From positions 12,522,041-12,586,040 of the forward strand of contig CM026565.1 of NCBI GenBank assembly GCA_015143295.1: a stretch of 64,000 nucleotides of DNA. The letters are read 5' to 3'. The notes under the pieces were generated by a model. That model was not told the DNA's origin. It made no database searches and saw only the letters and a list, made by a program, of their open reading frames with translations. This stretch comes from Tetracentron sinense. Taxonomy: Eukaryota > Streptophyta > Magnoliopsida > Trochodendrales > Trochodendraceae. Every line of letters starts with the position of its first letter. Position 1 is the first letter of the stretch. Shown one piece after another: positions 1 through 10,160 of this stretch. The translations under genes and the position numbers were made by a program.

Positions 1-293
1 ATGGTTTTTCAATGTTTTTGGATGTTTCAAAATAAAGAAAACAGAAAAACATACCAAAGCAAATAAACACTAGTAAAAAGCAAGACTACTAGTATAAACA
101 AATAGCATAGCACTAGGACAAAATAAAACACTAACAGTGCACCCTAGGCTATTACAGGCACTGGCTAACTGAAGCCCTTCAGGTCTTCCTTTCTCATCCA
201 AACGGTTTTAGAAGTTTGATTGACCCTTTGGTCTCTAACCGTTTCAGTTGAGGTAGGTATGACCTTTTGCCTCTTCCTCCTATTCCTCTTTTT
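1..293 (-). other. Decayed copia-M sequence downstream of gag
   Basis: No credible gene is visible here. The stretch follows the copia-M gag reading (minus strand) and probably represents the degenerate part between gag and protease. The minus translation just below 294 shows a basic stretch and a VW-R-K-DL-like segment of the kind that precedes the protease in SIRE-type elements. I could not find the protease signature itself. It continues off the left edge of the window. Confidence 0.4.
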
Positions 294-754
294 CTAAAAT
301 TGAGACCTAGAATTATGGTGGGCATTATGGTTCTCCCTGTTACCTCCTCTATATCTAGCATGAGGAGTGTCATAACCATGCCACTGTCTAGAGTTGTGAG
401 CAATTTTCATCACATCTTCACACAAACTCCTATACTTCTCCACTAGGACCTCAACTCTCCTTTGAAGATTCCCATGAAAATTATTGTGGTCCTCGAAATT
501 ATGATTGGGTATTCTTCGAATTTTAGGACATCGAGGCTTAATATGACCCTTCACTCCACATTTATGACATGTAGAAATTAATTTCTGAGTTGAAGGGTCA
601 TTCCATTTAGCAGGAGGGTGCCTTTTAGCACCAGGCTCAGTGTTCGAGGTGGATGGAATTCCCTTCACATTTTCACAACTCTGATTTTTCTTAAGATCAA
701 CCAACTTGATTTTAAGACTTGTCTTTTCATCAAGACACACATGTAAATCAGATT
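294..754 (-). pseudogene. Copia-M gag, C-terminal fragment with zinc knuckle
   Basis: Nucleocapsid end of a Ty1/copia Gag on the minus strand. Gag packages element RNA into virus-like particles in the cytoplasm. A CCHC knuckle is visible (CHKCGVKGHIKPRC, spacing CX2CX4HX4C), followed by a coiled, basic segment (RRVEVLVEKYRSLCEDV). The upstream continuation lies beyond gypsy element A at 10161-10884, because A inserted inside this gag and duplicated CAAGT at 755-759 and 10156-10160. The family resembles SIRE/Maximus elements, which carry a second upstream knuckle and a long variable linker. The fragment ends at a stop at 294. Non-functional because of three nested insertions. Confidence 0.75.
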
Positions 755-964
755 CAAGTTGTAGAGACCCGAATCTTTTTCATGTTTTTAGTGCATTGCA
801 TTAAGGGTATATTTTAGTCTATAAATTAAGTGGAAATTGGAAATTCTAAAACGTCAGAAATGTTCATTTTCAAAAGACGAATCCAACCCAAGTTGAATCG
901 TCAAAATCCGATGAACGAGTAAAAAGTTATGGCCAAAACAGTAAAGGGAGTCAAAACCTGCAGG

Positions 965-1151
965 AACCGATCGCTCGGTCAGAACCAGCGATCGATCGGT
1001 CCAAAACCGATCGATCGGTATCTATCGACTGGTCCAAATTTTTGTATGGAGAAATTTTCCAGAGAGTGTGTTTTTGACCGATCGCCCGGTCATAAACACC
1101 GATCGATCGGTAAGCAACCGATCGCTCGGTCATAACCACCGATCGCTCGGT
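965..1151 (+). promoter_or_regulatory. U3 cassette of eight GATCG(A/C)TC palindromic sites
   Basis: Four sites of the form ACCGATCGMTCGGT, then the spacer TATGGAGAAATTTTCCAGAG (positions 1047-1066), then four more sites. It ends about 65 bp before the TATA box. The same 4 + spacer + 4 plan is repeated in the 3' LTR (8163-8349) and in LTRs C, E, G, I, J and K. The position upstream of a TATA box suggests promoter or enhancer sites; this is inference, since I know no protein bound to this motif. Confidence 0.6.
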
Positions 1152-1214
1152 GCTTCGTGTTTTTGGAGAATTTTAGTAAGGGCTTTTTGGTCTTTTTTTT
1201 CTCAGACCTTGAGG

Positions 1215-1224
1215 CTATAAATAG
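1215..1224 (+). promoter_or_regulatory. TATA box of element A 5' LTR (CTATAAATAG)
   Basis: A near-ideal plant TATA box about 455 bp into the LTR. The same box is at 8413-8422 in the 3' LTR and, on the minus strand, at 46836-46845 and 53859-53868 in element J. Transcription would start about 30 bp downstream, which leaves about 1.7 kb of LTR inside the transcript. Confidence 0.8.
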
Positions 1225-2119
1225 GGGGTCCTACTCGAAATATTAAATACTCCACCTAGTTCTAACCTAATTTGGCAAAAAGGGGGAGAAACCCTAGGGT
1301 TTGAGAGAGGGTTTTCTTGGAGAAGGAGGAGATTGATAGGAGATTGCAAGAAAAGTTTGGGAAGCTTCTCCAAATCGTCTCGGGAGCGTTTTGAATCCAA
1401 GGGAAGGATTCCTAAGGTCGATATACTATCCTAATCAACTTTATTTTAAGGTTTTGTGAATGTTAAGATGCTAGGAATGGTAGAAATAGATGTTTGATGC
1501 ATTTTTCCTAATTTTCTAAGAAGCAAGCTAATTATGGATGGATATGTGGATGGAAATGTGGATTGGATGTGGATGAGAAATATATGGAGGATGGGAAATG
1601 CATGGAGGATGGGATTAATATGTGGATGTGAATAGTGAATTGATTGTATGGATGAATTATGGTTTGATGAATGCTTGAAAATATAGAGGAGAAATGGATT
1701 CATATTATGCATACACAAGGTGTTTGTGAAAATGCTTGAAAGGATAAATGCTATTATACTTTTATGAAAGGGTGGTAAATGGATTATAAATGATGTTAAG
1801 AATTATGATAAGGAATATATATGTGATTGTTTGTTAAGTATACTTAATTTCTTGCATGGGAATTGATAGTCGGGAAGGTAAGAACTTAGAGGAAGATCTC
1901 TCAAACCGGGAATTCTCTAACTATTTGGTATGGGACATATAGTGGAGTTTCTATGGTGGGAGATCGAAATCTAAGCAATTACCAACTCGAATGTTAATTT
2001 CGACACTTATGCACATATGCACGTGTATGTTAAGATAAGAGTCTCACAAGTCACACGTGGCCCACAAGCATGAGCATGACATACGTATGACATTCTGCAT
2101 AAGCATAAGCATAAGCATG

Positions 2120-2290
2120 ACATGGTCCGTATCCGCCAAGAACGGCATGTCAACCACATGATTTCTAAGGCATGGTCCGTATCCGCCAAGAACGGCATGT
2201 CTCATTACTGTGTGATCTGAATAAGTGCATAAGGCATGGTCCGTATCCGCCAAGAACGGCATGTCTCATTACTATATGATCTGAATAAGT
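2120..2290 (+). repeat. Short tandem repeats in LTR A
   Basis: Three copies of a CATGGTCCGTATCCGCC-AAGAACGGCATG unit (starting near 2120, 2171 and 2235), separated by CATAAGCATAAG runs and CTCATTACT...GATCTGAATAAGTGCATAAG. The same block is in the 3' LTR (about 9317-9490). It occupies the same LTR slot as the different tandem arrays of LTRs B, C, D, E, F, G, I, J and K. Confidence 0.85.
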
Positions 2291-2453
2291 GCATAAGCAT
2301 AAGCATAAGCAACTCACAAGCACGTGGTCTCATAAGCATAAGCAACTCATAAGTGTATTGTCTTCCAAGTCTAAGATTCTCACAAGTACACGAGTCAAGG
2401 TGATGATATGATGTATATGCGCACACGTTTTTCCGCACTCTGATTATGTTATT

Positions 2454-2675
2454 ATGCTATTGGATATGTTTCTGACTAAGTGCAGGTATATCCTTATTGT
2501 TGGTTGGATTTTATATACACTGAGTACCTTTGTACTCAGCCGGACTTTTGTCTTGGCAGGTATAGAGCAGGAGTACCCGGCGGAGCCGTGGGTTGAGGAG
2601 ACTTACCTCGAGGAAGGAGGTGAAGGTGAGCCTTCTGAGGAGGGAGCCGGAGACTTGGGCGGCTACACCTCTTAG
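2454..2675 (+). CDS. LTR micro-ORF of element A (acidic C-terminus)
   Basis: An ATG-initiated 73-codon frame whose last 36 codons are homologous in position and motif (EPWVEETYLEE, rich in Glu) to the 39-codon micro-ORFs of LTRs B, G, I and K. Here the ATGTCGGCA start of the others is replaced by a TTGGCA-type sequence, and the frame stays open upstream over a hydrophobic stretch. The hairpin at 2520-2539 lies inside this frame. The 3' LTR copy (9652-9873) differs by two residues. Function unknown; it could be an upstream ORF that affects Gag translation, a small acidic peptide, or an exon remnant. Confidence 0.4.
   Translation: MLLDMFLTKCRYILIVGWILYTLSTFVLSRTFVLAGIEQEYPAEPWVEETYLEEGGEGEPSEEGAGDLGGYTS
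2520..2539 (+). promoter_or_regulatory. Conserved LTR hairpin CTGAGTAC-CTTT-GTACTCAG
   Basis: A perfect 8-bp stem with a 4-nt loop. All other LTRs have the related CTGAGTAT-TCC-ATGCTCAG at the equivalent place (13051, 15977, 19426, 26866, 27860 minus, 33252, 37868, 43319, 45905 minus, 52927 minus, 58000 minus). The stem changes are compensatory, which favours a folded RNA. The second copy of A is at 9718-9737. Confidence 0.7.
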
Positions 2676-2959
2676 TTTACATTTCTTTTCATTGAGAGAG
2701 TTTTGTATTTGACTTTTAGAGGATGTTGCTCAGTAGACTTCTTATTAGTTGTGTATCAGACTTGTTGGTTCATTGTGAGTTGTATATATAGACCTTAGAC
2801 TTGTGCAGGTTGGATTGGGTTTATATATCGGAATTTTATTACTCTCATTTTTGGAGACTCGTGTAGTAGCCTTGTATGCATGGTTAAGCAGGTTAAGTGA
2901 ATGTGGTGATTCCAAAGTCCTATTTTAGCCTTAGTAGGATTTTGGGGTCGTTACAGAGG

Positions 2960-2973
2960 TGGTATCAGAGCTC
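2960..2973 (+). promoter_or_regulatory. Primer binding site, element A
   Basis: TGGTATCAGAGCTC begins 4 nt after the 5' LTR. TGGTATCAGAGC is complementary to the 3' end of plant initiator tRNA-Met, the usual minus-strand primer of plant LTR retrotransposons. Confidence 0.93.
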
Positions 2974-3255
2974 TAGGCATTAGGTTCCCTTGGGCTAAAT
3001 TGTCTTCTTAGTAGGAGTCATGTTATGTCACTCCAGGTCTGATACTAGAGGATATCAATCAGTGCTCAAGGCATTAGAGTCCTTAGGGCTAAGGTATTAA
3101 GTGTAAGGTATAGGAAGATGTGAACCTTAGGGAAGCAACATCAAGTTCAGGACTTCAAAATGTGGTGAGGATTGAGTTTTGATTAAGCGTAGACTTAGGA
3201 ATTTTATATGAGTGTGTTCTAAATGGATTGCTTTCTTCTTCTTAGGATTGTAAGC

Positions 3256-4459
3256 ATGAGAAGGGGTGGAAGAAATAATAAGCATGGAGGAGGCAGTGTG
3301 ACAGATGGGGATTCCCCAGATGGTGCTTCCCAAGCTAATGTGAGTCGGGCTATGGAAGCTATAGCTGCAGCCATGGAGAGGCAGGCTGAAATTATGGCTC
3401 AGTAAACTGCATTGCTAGCAGCTGGTCAAGCTAGACAGGAGAGGCAGGTTGATGTTCACCCACCTCGTCATAACGGAGTGGAAGCTTTTAGGAGAATGAA
3501 TCCTCCAGCCTTCTATGGTAGTACGGATCTCTCAGTTGCTGAGTTGTGGATCATGCAACTAGAGAAGATTTTCACCGTGCTTGAGGCTACTGATGAGCAG
3601 AGGGTGAAATGGGCCTCCTTCGTCATGGAAGGCGAAGCGGAACATTGGTGGAGGGCCGCATCTAGGCAGAGGAATGAGGTGCGAGTCGGACAAGAGTGGA
3701 CTTGGGGAGAATTCCTCGACATCTTCTATGAGAGATACTTCCCGGTGTTTGTGAGAGATCAGAAGGAGATTGAATTCTCTACCTTGGAGCAAGGGAGGAT
3801 GTCAGTGGCCGAGTATGAGGCCAAGTTTGTAGAGCTTTCTAGGTTCGCTCCTCACTTGATTGCTATGGAGAGAATGAAGGCAAAGAGGTTTGAGCGAGGT
3901 TTGAAGGATTTTATTCGGGAGAAGGTTTCGATACTTCAGCTCGAAACATGTAGGGAGGTGTATCAGCATGCTTTGATAGCTGAGAAGAATTCAGAAGAAT
4001 TATTGAAGAAGAGGGAGAAGATGCAAGCAAGCAGGTTTGTCCCCCAGGACAAGAGGTCGAGGATAGCAGGTCCTATGCCCATTGCTAGGCCTACCCCTTA
4101 TCAGAGGCCAACTCAGGTAGCCCCACGAGCAGCTCAGGTGGCTCCGCCTACTACTGGCATTCAGCTGTTTGATGTATGCCACCAGTGCGGAAAGAGGCAC
4201 AGAGTAGGAGAGTGTAGGGCAATTACGGGAGGCTGTTTTCATTGTGGAGATGTTTCACACCGGATCCGAGATTGCCCACTTCACTTTCAGCAGGGGCTTC
4301 AGCCGACTCAGCCACAGGGAGTCAGGCCCCCAGTTAGGCAGTCCACACAGCAGAGGCCACCACAGGGTCCTAGACCTCAGCAGCCTCACCAGCCAGCTCA
4401 GGGTCGAGTGTTTGCTACCTCGGAGCGGGATGCACAGGTGTCCGACGACGTTGTGCAGG
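3256..4459 (+). pseudogene. gag: Element A gag (one stop)
   Basis: Gag polyprotein of a chromovirus. The ATG at 3256 gives the MRRG... start shared with J, I and K, and lies 10 nt after a TTCTTCTTAG acceptor-like site. The retrotransposon-gag domain covers about residues 70-230 (WASFVMEGEAEHWWR, FLDIFYERYFP, SMSVAEYEAKF-like segments). Two knuckles follow: a short CX2CX3HX4C (CHQCGKRHRVGEC) and a normal CX2CX4HX4C (CFHCGDVSHRIRDC), then a Pro/Gln-rich tail. One premature TAA at 3403-3405 fits CAA to TAA. Without splicing the frame ends at 4488, ten codons after the candidate donor; with splicing at 4460 it joins pol in frame. Confidence 0.88.
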
Positions 4460-4594
4460 GTACATTTAATTGTACTTTAGTCAATTAAAATATTGTTCTG
4501 AGGCTATGTGTGTGATATTAAATGTTATGTGGTATGATGTAAGATGCATGTATGTATTCATGATTTGACAAATTAGCTTTGTGTATTAATTCAG
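4460..4594 (+). other. Candidate gag-pol intron, element A (135 nt)
   Basis: GTACATTT...TTAATTCAG. Removing it joins ...DDVVQ-G to [16 protein letters not shown] in one frame with phase 1. Exon 1 (3256-4459) plus exon 2 (4595-7914) gives 4524 nt, exactly 1508 codons including the stop. The unspliced frame has stops inside the segment. The same arrangement is found in C, J, K and L with different intron lengths. Confidence 0.75.
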
Positions 4595-7500
4595 GCTCAT
4601 TGTTGATAAATGATTTCCTCGCTCATGTTTTGATCGATACTGGTTCCACTCACTCCTTCGTCACACCTAGTTTTGCACGAGAATTTCTGATGGAGCCAAG
4701 TCTGTTAGATCGTGAATTGTCTATCACTACTCCTGTCGGTAGTTCAGTCATCACTGATAAGGTCTATCAAAATTGCGACATTCAAGTAGGTCAGAGAGAG
4801 ATGCCAGCTGATCTGATTGTCCTTGAGTTCCAAGACTTTGACGTCATTTTAGGCATGGATTGGCTTTCCAAATACCATGGGCATGTCGACTGTTTTGGGA
4901 AGGTAGTCAACTTTAGACCAATCAGTGAGCCCTCTTTTCATTTCCAAGGGTTGAAGAAGAAGGACTTAGCTCGTTTCGCGGTATTGAGTCTTACTACCTC
5001 GGAAGCACCAGATTTCTCAAGTATCCCTATTGTAGAGGAATTCATGGATGTCTTTCCTAAAGACTTACCGGGTTTTCCACCGGATAGAGAAGTAGAGTTT
5101 GCAATTGAGTTGGTTCCGGGTACGGCACCCATCTCTAAAGCTCCGTATAGGATGGCTCCAGCAGAGTTGAAAGAGCTTAAGGAGCAGATTGACGAATTGC
5201 TTGGTCTTGGATTTATCCGCCCAAGTGTATCACCTTGGGGAGCTCCAGTGTTGTTTGTAAAGAAGAAGGATGGTTCGATGAGGATGTGCATCGACTATCG
5301 GCAACTGAACAAGGTCACCATCAAGAACAAATATCCTTTACCTAGGATCGATGACTTGTTTGATCAGTTGCAAGGAGCTAAGTATTTCTCCAAGATTGAT
5401 TTGAGGTCGGGCTACCATCAGCTGAAGATAAAGGCGGAAGATGTGCCTAAGTCTGCTTTCAGGACCAGATATGGGCATTTTGAATTCTTAGTCATGCCGT
5501 TCGGTTTGACAAACGCCCCGGCAGCATTAATGGATCTCATGAACAGGATCTTCAAGCCGACTCTGGACCGCTTTGTGATCGTGTTTGTGGATGACATTTT
5601 AGTGTACTCCAGGACACAGAAGGAGCATGAGATGCATCTCCGGATCACCTTGAAGATACTCCGTGAGCATAAGCTATATGCTAAGCTTAGCAAGTGCGAG
5701 TTTTGGCTAGAAAAAGTAGCATTTCTAGGCCATGTGGTGTCAGAAGAGGGGATTTCAGTTGACCCTGCTAAGATAGAAGCAGTGGAAGGATGGGGAAGAC
5801 CAAAGAGTGTTACAGAGGTTCGAAGTTTCTTGGGCCTAGCTGGATATTATCGAAGATTTGTAGAAGGATTTTCCAGTTTGGCAGCTCCGCTTACTCATCT
5901 AACTCGAAAGAACGCTAGATTCGAGTGGAATGAGAAATGTGAGAAGAGTTTTCTTGAGTTGAAGAAGCGTCTCACCACCGCTCTGATCTTGACTGTTCCA
6001 TCGGGTAGTGAAGATTTTGTGGTGTATAGTGATGCCTCACTCGTTGGGTTAGGTTGTGTTATGCAACACGGGAAGGTGATTGCCTATGCTTCTCGGTAGT
6101 TGAAAGACCACGAGAAGAACTATCCTACCCATGATTTGGAGTTAGCAGCCTTGGTTTTTGCTCTTAAGATCTGGAGACACTACTTGTACGGTGCGCAGTT
6201 TGAAGTTTTCACCGATCACAAAAGTCTAAAGTATTTATTCTCCCAGAAAGAGCTGAATTTGAGGCAGCGTCGTTGGGTGGAATTCCTCAAGGATTATGAT
6301 TGCTCTATTCAGTACCACCCGGGGAAAGCAAATGTAGTGGCAGATGCGCTAAGTAGGTGACCTACTGGATTCTTGGCACATTTAATGGTCCAAGAATGGA
6401 AGCTACTAGAAGAGGTGTCTAGCCTTGATGCGGGTTTCAGTGTGGGAGATTCTGGAGCCTTGTTGGCTAACATTATGATCAGGCCAACCTTTTTGAACAG
6501 GATTAAAGATCTGCAGTGGAATGATGGAGAACTGCACGCTGCCATGAATAAGTCACTGAGCAGCGGGTTTGAGGATTTCTCTTGGAGAGATGGTGGAGTT
6601 TGTTTCAAGGGTAGACTGTGTGTTTCGGATGATGAGGATTTAAGAAGGGAGATTCTGGATGAAGCACACAAGTCCAAGTACACCGTGCATCTGGGAGGTA
6701 CTAAGATGTACTAGAACCTTAAGAAGTATTTCTGGTGGAAAGGTATGAAGAAAGACGTGGCTACCTTTGTATCCAAGTGTTTGGTGTGTCAGCAGGTGAG
6801 GGCCGAACACAGGAGACCGGCAGGACTCCTTCAGTCTCTTCCTATTCCCGAGTGGAAGTGGGAAAATATCTCCATGGATTTTGTTGTTGGTTTGCCAAAG
6901 ACGGCCAAAAACTTTGATGCCATTTGGGTTGTGGTTGACTGATTGACTAAATCAGCTCATTTTCTTCCATATCGGACCACTTTCAACTCCAATCAATTGG
7001 CTAACCTCTATATCAAAGAGATAGTTCGTTTGCATGGAGTGCCAGTTAGCATTGTTTCTGATCGAGATCCGAGATTTACATCCAGATTCTGGAAGGGTTT
7101 TCAGCATGCTATGGGTTCCCATTTGGATTTTAGTACGGCTTTTCATCCGCAGACAGATGGGCAAACTGAAAGAGTGAACCAGATCATAGAGGACATGCTA
7201 CGAGCTTGCATGTTAGACTTTCAGGGTAGTTGGGTTGATCACTTGCCGTTGGTTGAGTTTGCCTACAACAACAGCTATCAAGCTAGCATTCAGATGGCAC
7301 CGTTTGAGGCACTTTATGGGAGGAGTTGTCGTTCACCTTTGTGTTGGGACGAAGTTGGTGAGAGGAAGCTTTTGGGTCCCGAGCTCGTTGGTCAGACTGT
7401 GGATAGAGTTCAGTTGATCAGGGAGAGGTTGAAAGCAGCTCAGAGTAGACAGAAGAGCTATGCCGATACTCGGAGGAGAGATCTTGAGTTCCAAGTCGGA

Positions 7501-7914
7501 GATTTTGTATTTGTAAAGATCTCACCTACGAAGGGGGTGATGAGATTCGGCAAGCGAGGCAAGCTCAGTCCGAGATATGTGGGTCCTTTTGAGATCATCA
7601 CCCGAGTCGGGGAAGTTGCTTATCGGGTCGCCTTACCACCTCACATGGAAGGTGTGCATAATTTATTTCACATCTCTATGTTGAGGAAGTACATTGCTAA
7701 TCCTTCACATGTCATTCATTTGGAACCGTTGGAAGTTCGGGAAGATTTGACTCTAGTAGAGCAACCGGCTCGAATTTTGGACCGGAAAGAGCAAGTTTTG
7801 CGTTCTAAGGTCATTCCTCTTGTGCTCTTGCAATGGGAGCATCACTCTAGAGAAGAGGCTACTTGGGAGAGAGAAGCTGAAGTCCGCGAAAAGTACCCGC
7901 ACTTGTTCACCTAA
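4595..7914 (+). pseudogene. pol: Element A pol: PR-RT-RNaseH-IN-chromodomain, four stops
   Basis: Domains in order: aspartic protease (DTGSTHSF near 4640); reverse transcriptase ([20 protein letters not shown], catalytic FVDDILVYS near 5585); RNase H ([20 protein letters not shown], ending near 6357); integrase with an HHCC zinc region (CLVCQQ near 6780) and the DDE core (MDFVVGLP near 6876, [12 protein letters not shown] near 7058, [10 protein letters not shown] near 7155); and a C-terminal chromodomain-like tail (VLLQWEHHSREEATWE) that targets chromatin in this clade. Stops at 6097-6099, 6358-6360, 6712-6714 and 6940-6942 all fit C-to-T changes (CAG to TAG, CGA to TGA). There is no frameshift over 3.3 kb. 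Confidence 0.93.
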
Positions 7915-7920
7915 GGTACG

Positions 7921-7957
7921 TAATTTCGAGGACGAAATTCTTCTAAGGGGGGGAGGA
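7921..7957 (+). promoter_or_regulatory. Polypurine tract and inverted repeat before 3' LTR, element A
   Basis: AATTTCG-AGGA-CGAAATT (from about 7922) is an inverted repeat, followed by a purine run AAGGGGGGGAGGA up to the LTR at 7958. The purine run primes plus-strand DNA synthesis. The TTCGAGGACGAA block recurs in C (25013-25032) and J (about 47340-47358, minus). Confidence 0.88.
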
Positions 7958-10155
7958 TGTAGAGACCCGAATCTTTTTCATGTTTTTAGTGCATTGCATT
8001 AAGGGTATATTTTAGTCTATAAATTAAGTGGAAATTGGAAATTCTAAAACGCTAGAAATGTTCATTTTCAAAAGACGAATCCAACCCAAGTTGAATCGTC
8101 AAAATCCGATGAACGAGTAAAAAGTTATGGCCAAAACAGTAAAGGGAGTCAAAACCTGCAGGAACCGATCGCTCGGTCAGAACCAGCGATCGATCGGTCC
8201 AAAACCGATCGATCGGTATCTATCGACTGGTCCAAATTTTTGTATGGGGAAATTTTCCAGAGAGTGTGTTTTTGACCGATCACCCGGTCATAAACACCGA
8301 TCGATCGGTAGGCAACCGATCGCTCGGTCATAACCACCGATCGCTCGGTGCTTCGTGTTTTTGCAGAATTTTAGTAAGGGCTTTTTGGTCTTTTTTTTCT
8401 CAGACCTTGAGGCTATAAATAGGGGGTCCTACTCGAAATATTAAATACTCCACCTAGTTCTAACCTAATTTGGCAAAAAGGGGGAGAAACCCTAGGGTTT
8501 GAGAGAGGGTTTTCTTGGAGAAGGAGGAGATTGATAGGAGATTGCAAGAAAAGTTTGGGAAGCTTCTCCAAATCGTCTCAGGAGCGTTTTGAATCCAAGG
8601 GAAGGATTCCTAAGGTCGATATACTATCCTAATCAACTTTATTTTAAGGTTTTGTGAATGTTAAGATGCTAGGAATGGTAGAAATAGATGTTTGATGCAT
8701 TTTCCCTAATTTTCTAAGAAGCAAGCTAATTATGGATGGATATGTGGATGGAAATGTGGATTGGATGTGGATGGGAAATATATGGAGGATGGGAAATGTA
8801 TGGAGGATGGGATTAATATGTGGATGTGAATAGTGAATTGATTGTATGGATGAATTATGGTTTGATGAATGCTTGAAAATATAGAGGAGAAATGGATTCA
8901 TATTATGCATACACAAGGTGTTTGTGAAAATGCTTGAAAGGATAAATGCTATTATAATTTTATGAAAGGGTGGTAAATGGATTATAAATGATGTTAAGAA
9001 TTATGATAAGGAATATATATGTGATTGTTTGTTAAGTATACTTAATTTCTTGCATGGGAATTGATAGTCGGGAAGGTAAGAACTTAGAGGAACATCTCTC
9101 AAACCGGGAATTCTCTAACTATTTGGTATGGGACATATAGTGGAGTTTCTATGGTGGGAGATCGAAATCTAAGCAATTACCAACTCGAATGTTAATTTCG
9201 ACACTTAAGCACATATGCACGTGTATGTTAAGATAAGAGTCTCACAAGTCACACGTGGCCCACAAGCATGAGCATGACATACGTATGACATTCTGCATAA
9301 GCATAAGCATAAGCATGACATGGTCCGTATCCGCCAAGAACGGCATGTCAACCACATGATTTCTAAGGCATGGTCCGTATCCGCCAAGAACGGCATGTCT
9401 CATTACTGTGTGATCTGAATAAGTGCATAAGGCATGGTCCGTATCCGCCAAGAACAGCATGTCTCATTACTGTATGATCTGAATAAGTGCATAAGCATAA
9501 GCATAAGCAACTCACAAGCACGTGGTCTCATAAGCATAAGCAACTCATAAGTGTATTGTCTTCTAAGTCTAAGATTCTCACAAGTACACGAGTCAAGGTG
9601 ATGATATGATGTATATGCGCACACGTTTTTCCGCACTCTGATTATGTTATTATGCTATTGGATATGTTTCTGACTAAGTACAGGTATATCCTTATTGTTG
9701 GTTGGATTTTATATACACTGAGTACCTTTGTACTCAGCCGGACTTTTGTCTTGGCAGGTATAGAGCAGGAGTACCCGGCGGAGCTGTGGGTTGAGGAGAC
9801 TTACCTCGAGGAAGGAGGTGAAGGTGAGCCTTCTGAGGAGGGAGCCGGAGACTTGGGCGGCTACACCTCTTAGTTTACATTTATTTTCATTGAGAGAGTT
9901 TTGTATTTGACTTTTAGAGGATGTTACTCAGTAGACTTCTTATTAGTTGTGTATCAGACTTGTTGGTTCATTGTGAGTTGTATATATAGACCTTAGACTT
10001 GTGCAGGTTGGATTGGGTTTATATATCGGAATTTTATTACTCTCATTTTTGGAGACTCGTGTAGTAGCCTTGTATGCATGGTTTTAAGCAGGTTAAGTGA
10101 ATGTGGCGATTCCAAAGTCCTATTTTAGCCTTAGTAGGATTTTGGGGTCGTTACA
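7958..10155 (+). repeat. Element A 3' LTR
   Basis: 2198 bp, same module order as 760-2955: palindrome cassette 8163-8349, TATA box 8413-8422, tandem repeats about 9317-9490, hairpin 9718-9737 and acidic frame ending at 9873. It ends in TTACA, followed by target duplication CAAGT. Scattered substitutions and one 2-bp insertion near 10083 distinguish it from the 5' copy. Confidence 0.96.
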
Positions 10156-10160
10156 CAAGT

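Larger units (their letters stand above)
760..2955 (+). repeat. Element A 5' LTR
   Basis: 2196 bp, TGTAGAGACCC...GGGGTCGTTACA. Order of parts: a conserved U3 block (about 880-955), a palindrome cassette (965-1151), TATA box (1215-1224), a purine-rich leader, a plain A/G-rich stretch (about 1440-2000), a short tandem repeat (about 2120-2290), a hairpin (2520-2539), an acidic micro-ORF (ending 2675) and the 3' terminus. Its mate is 7958-10155. The great length and the modular plan are shared with all other gypsy LTRs in the window. Confidence 0.96.
760..10155 (+). mobile_element. Element A: complete Ty3/gypsy chromovirus (Tekay-like)
   Basis: A structurally complete 9.4-kb LTR retrotransposon: 5' LTR 760-2955, primer site from 2960, gag, pol, polypurine tract, and 3' LTR 7958-10155. 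Both ends are TG...CA. The 5-bp target duplication CAAGT at 755-759 and 10156-10160 is perfect, so the boundaries are exact. The two LTRs look more than 98 percent identical by eye, with scattered single substitutions, which indicates a fairly recent insertion. Gag-pol has five nonsense codons and no frameshift, so A is probably defective on its own but could be mobilised in trans. It is inserted in the gag of copia-M. Confidence 0.97.

Noticed and set aside
929..1139. Arg/Ser-rich frames on both strands over the GATCGATC cassettes (also at 8127-8337 and 46918-47103)
   Set aside because: Palindromic CCGATCGATCGG DNA is open on both strands by composition; it is upstream of the TATA box and noncoding.
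1446..1718. 90-codon minus-strand His/Ser/Ile-rich frame in LTR A (also 8644-8916)
   Set aside because: Read from the opposite strand of a GGATGTGGATGG-type simple repeat; low complexity and without other support.
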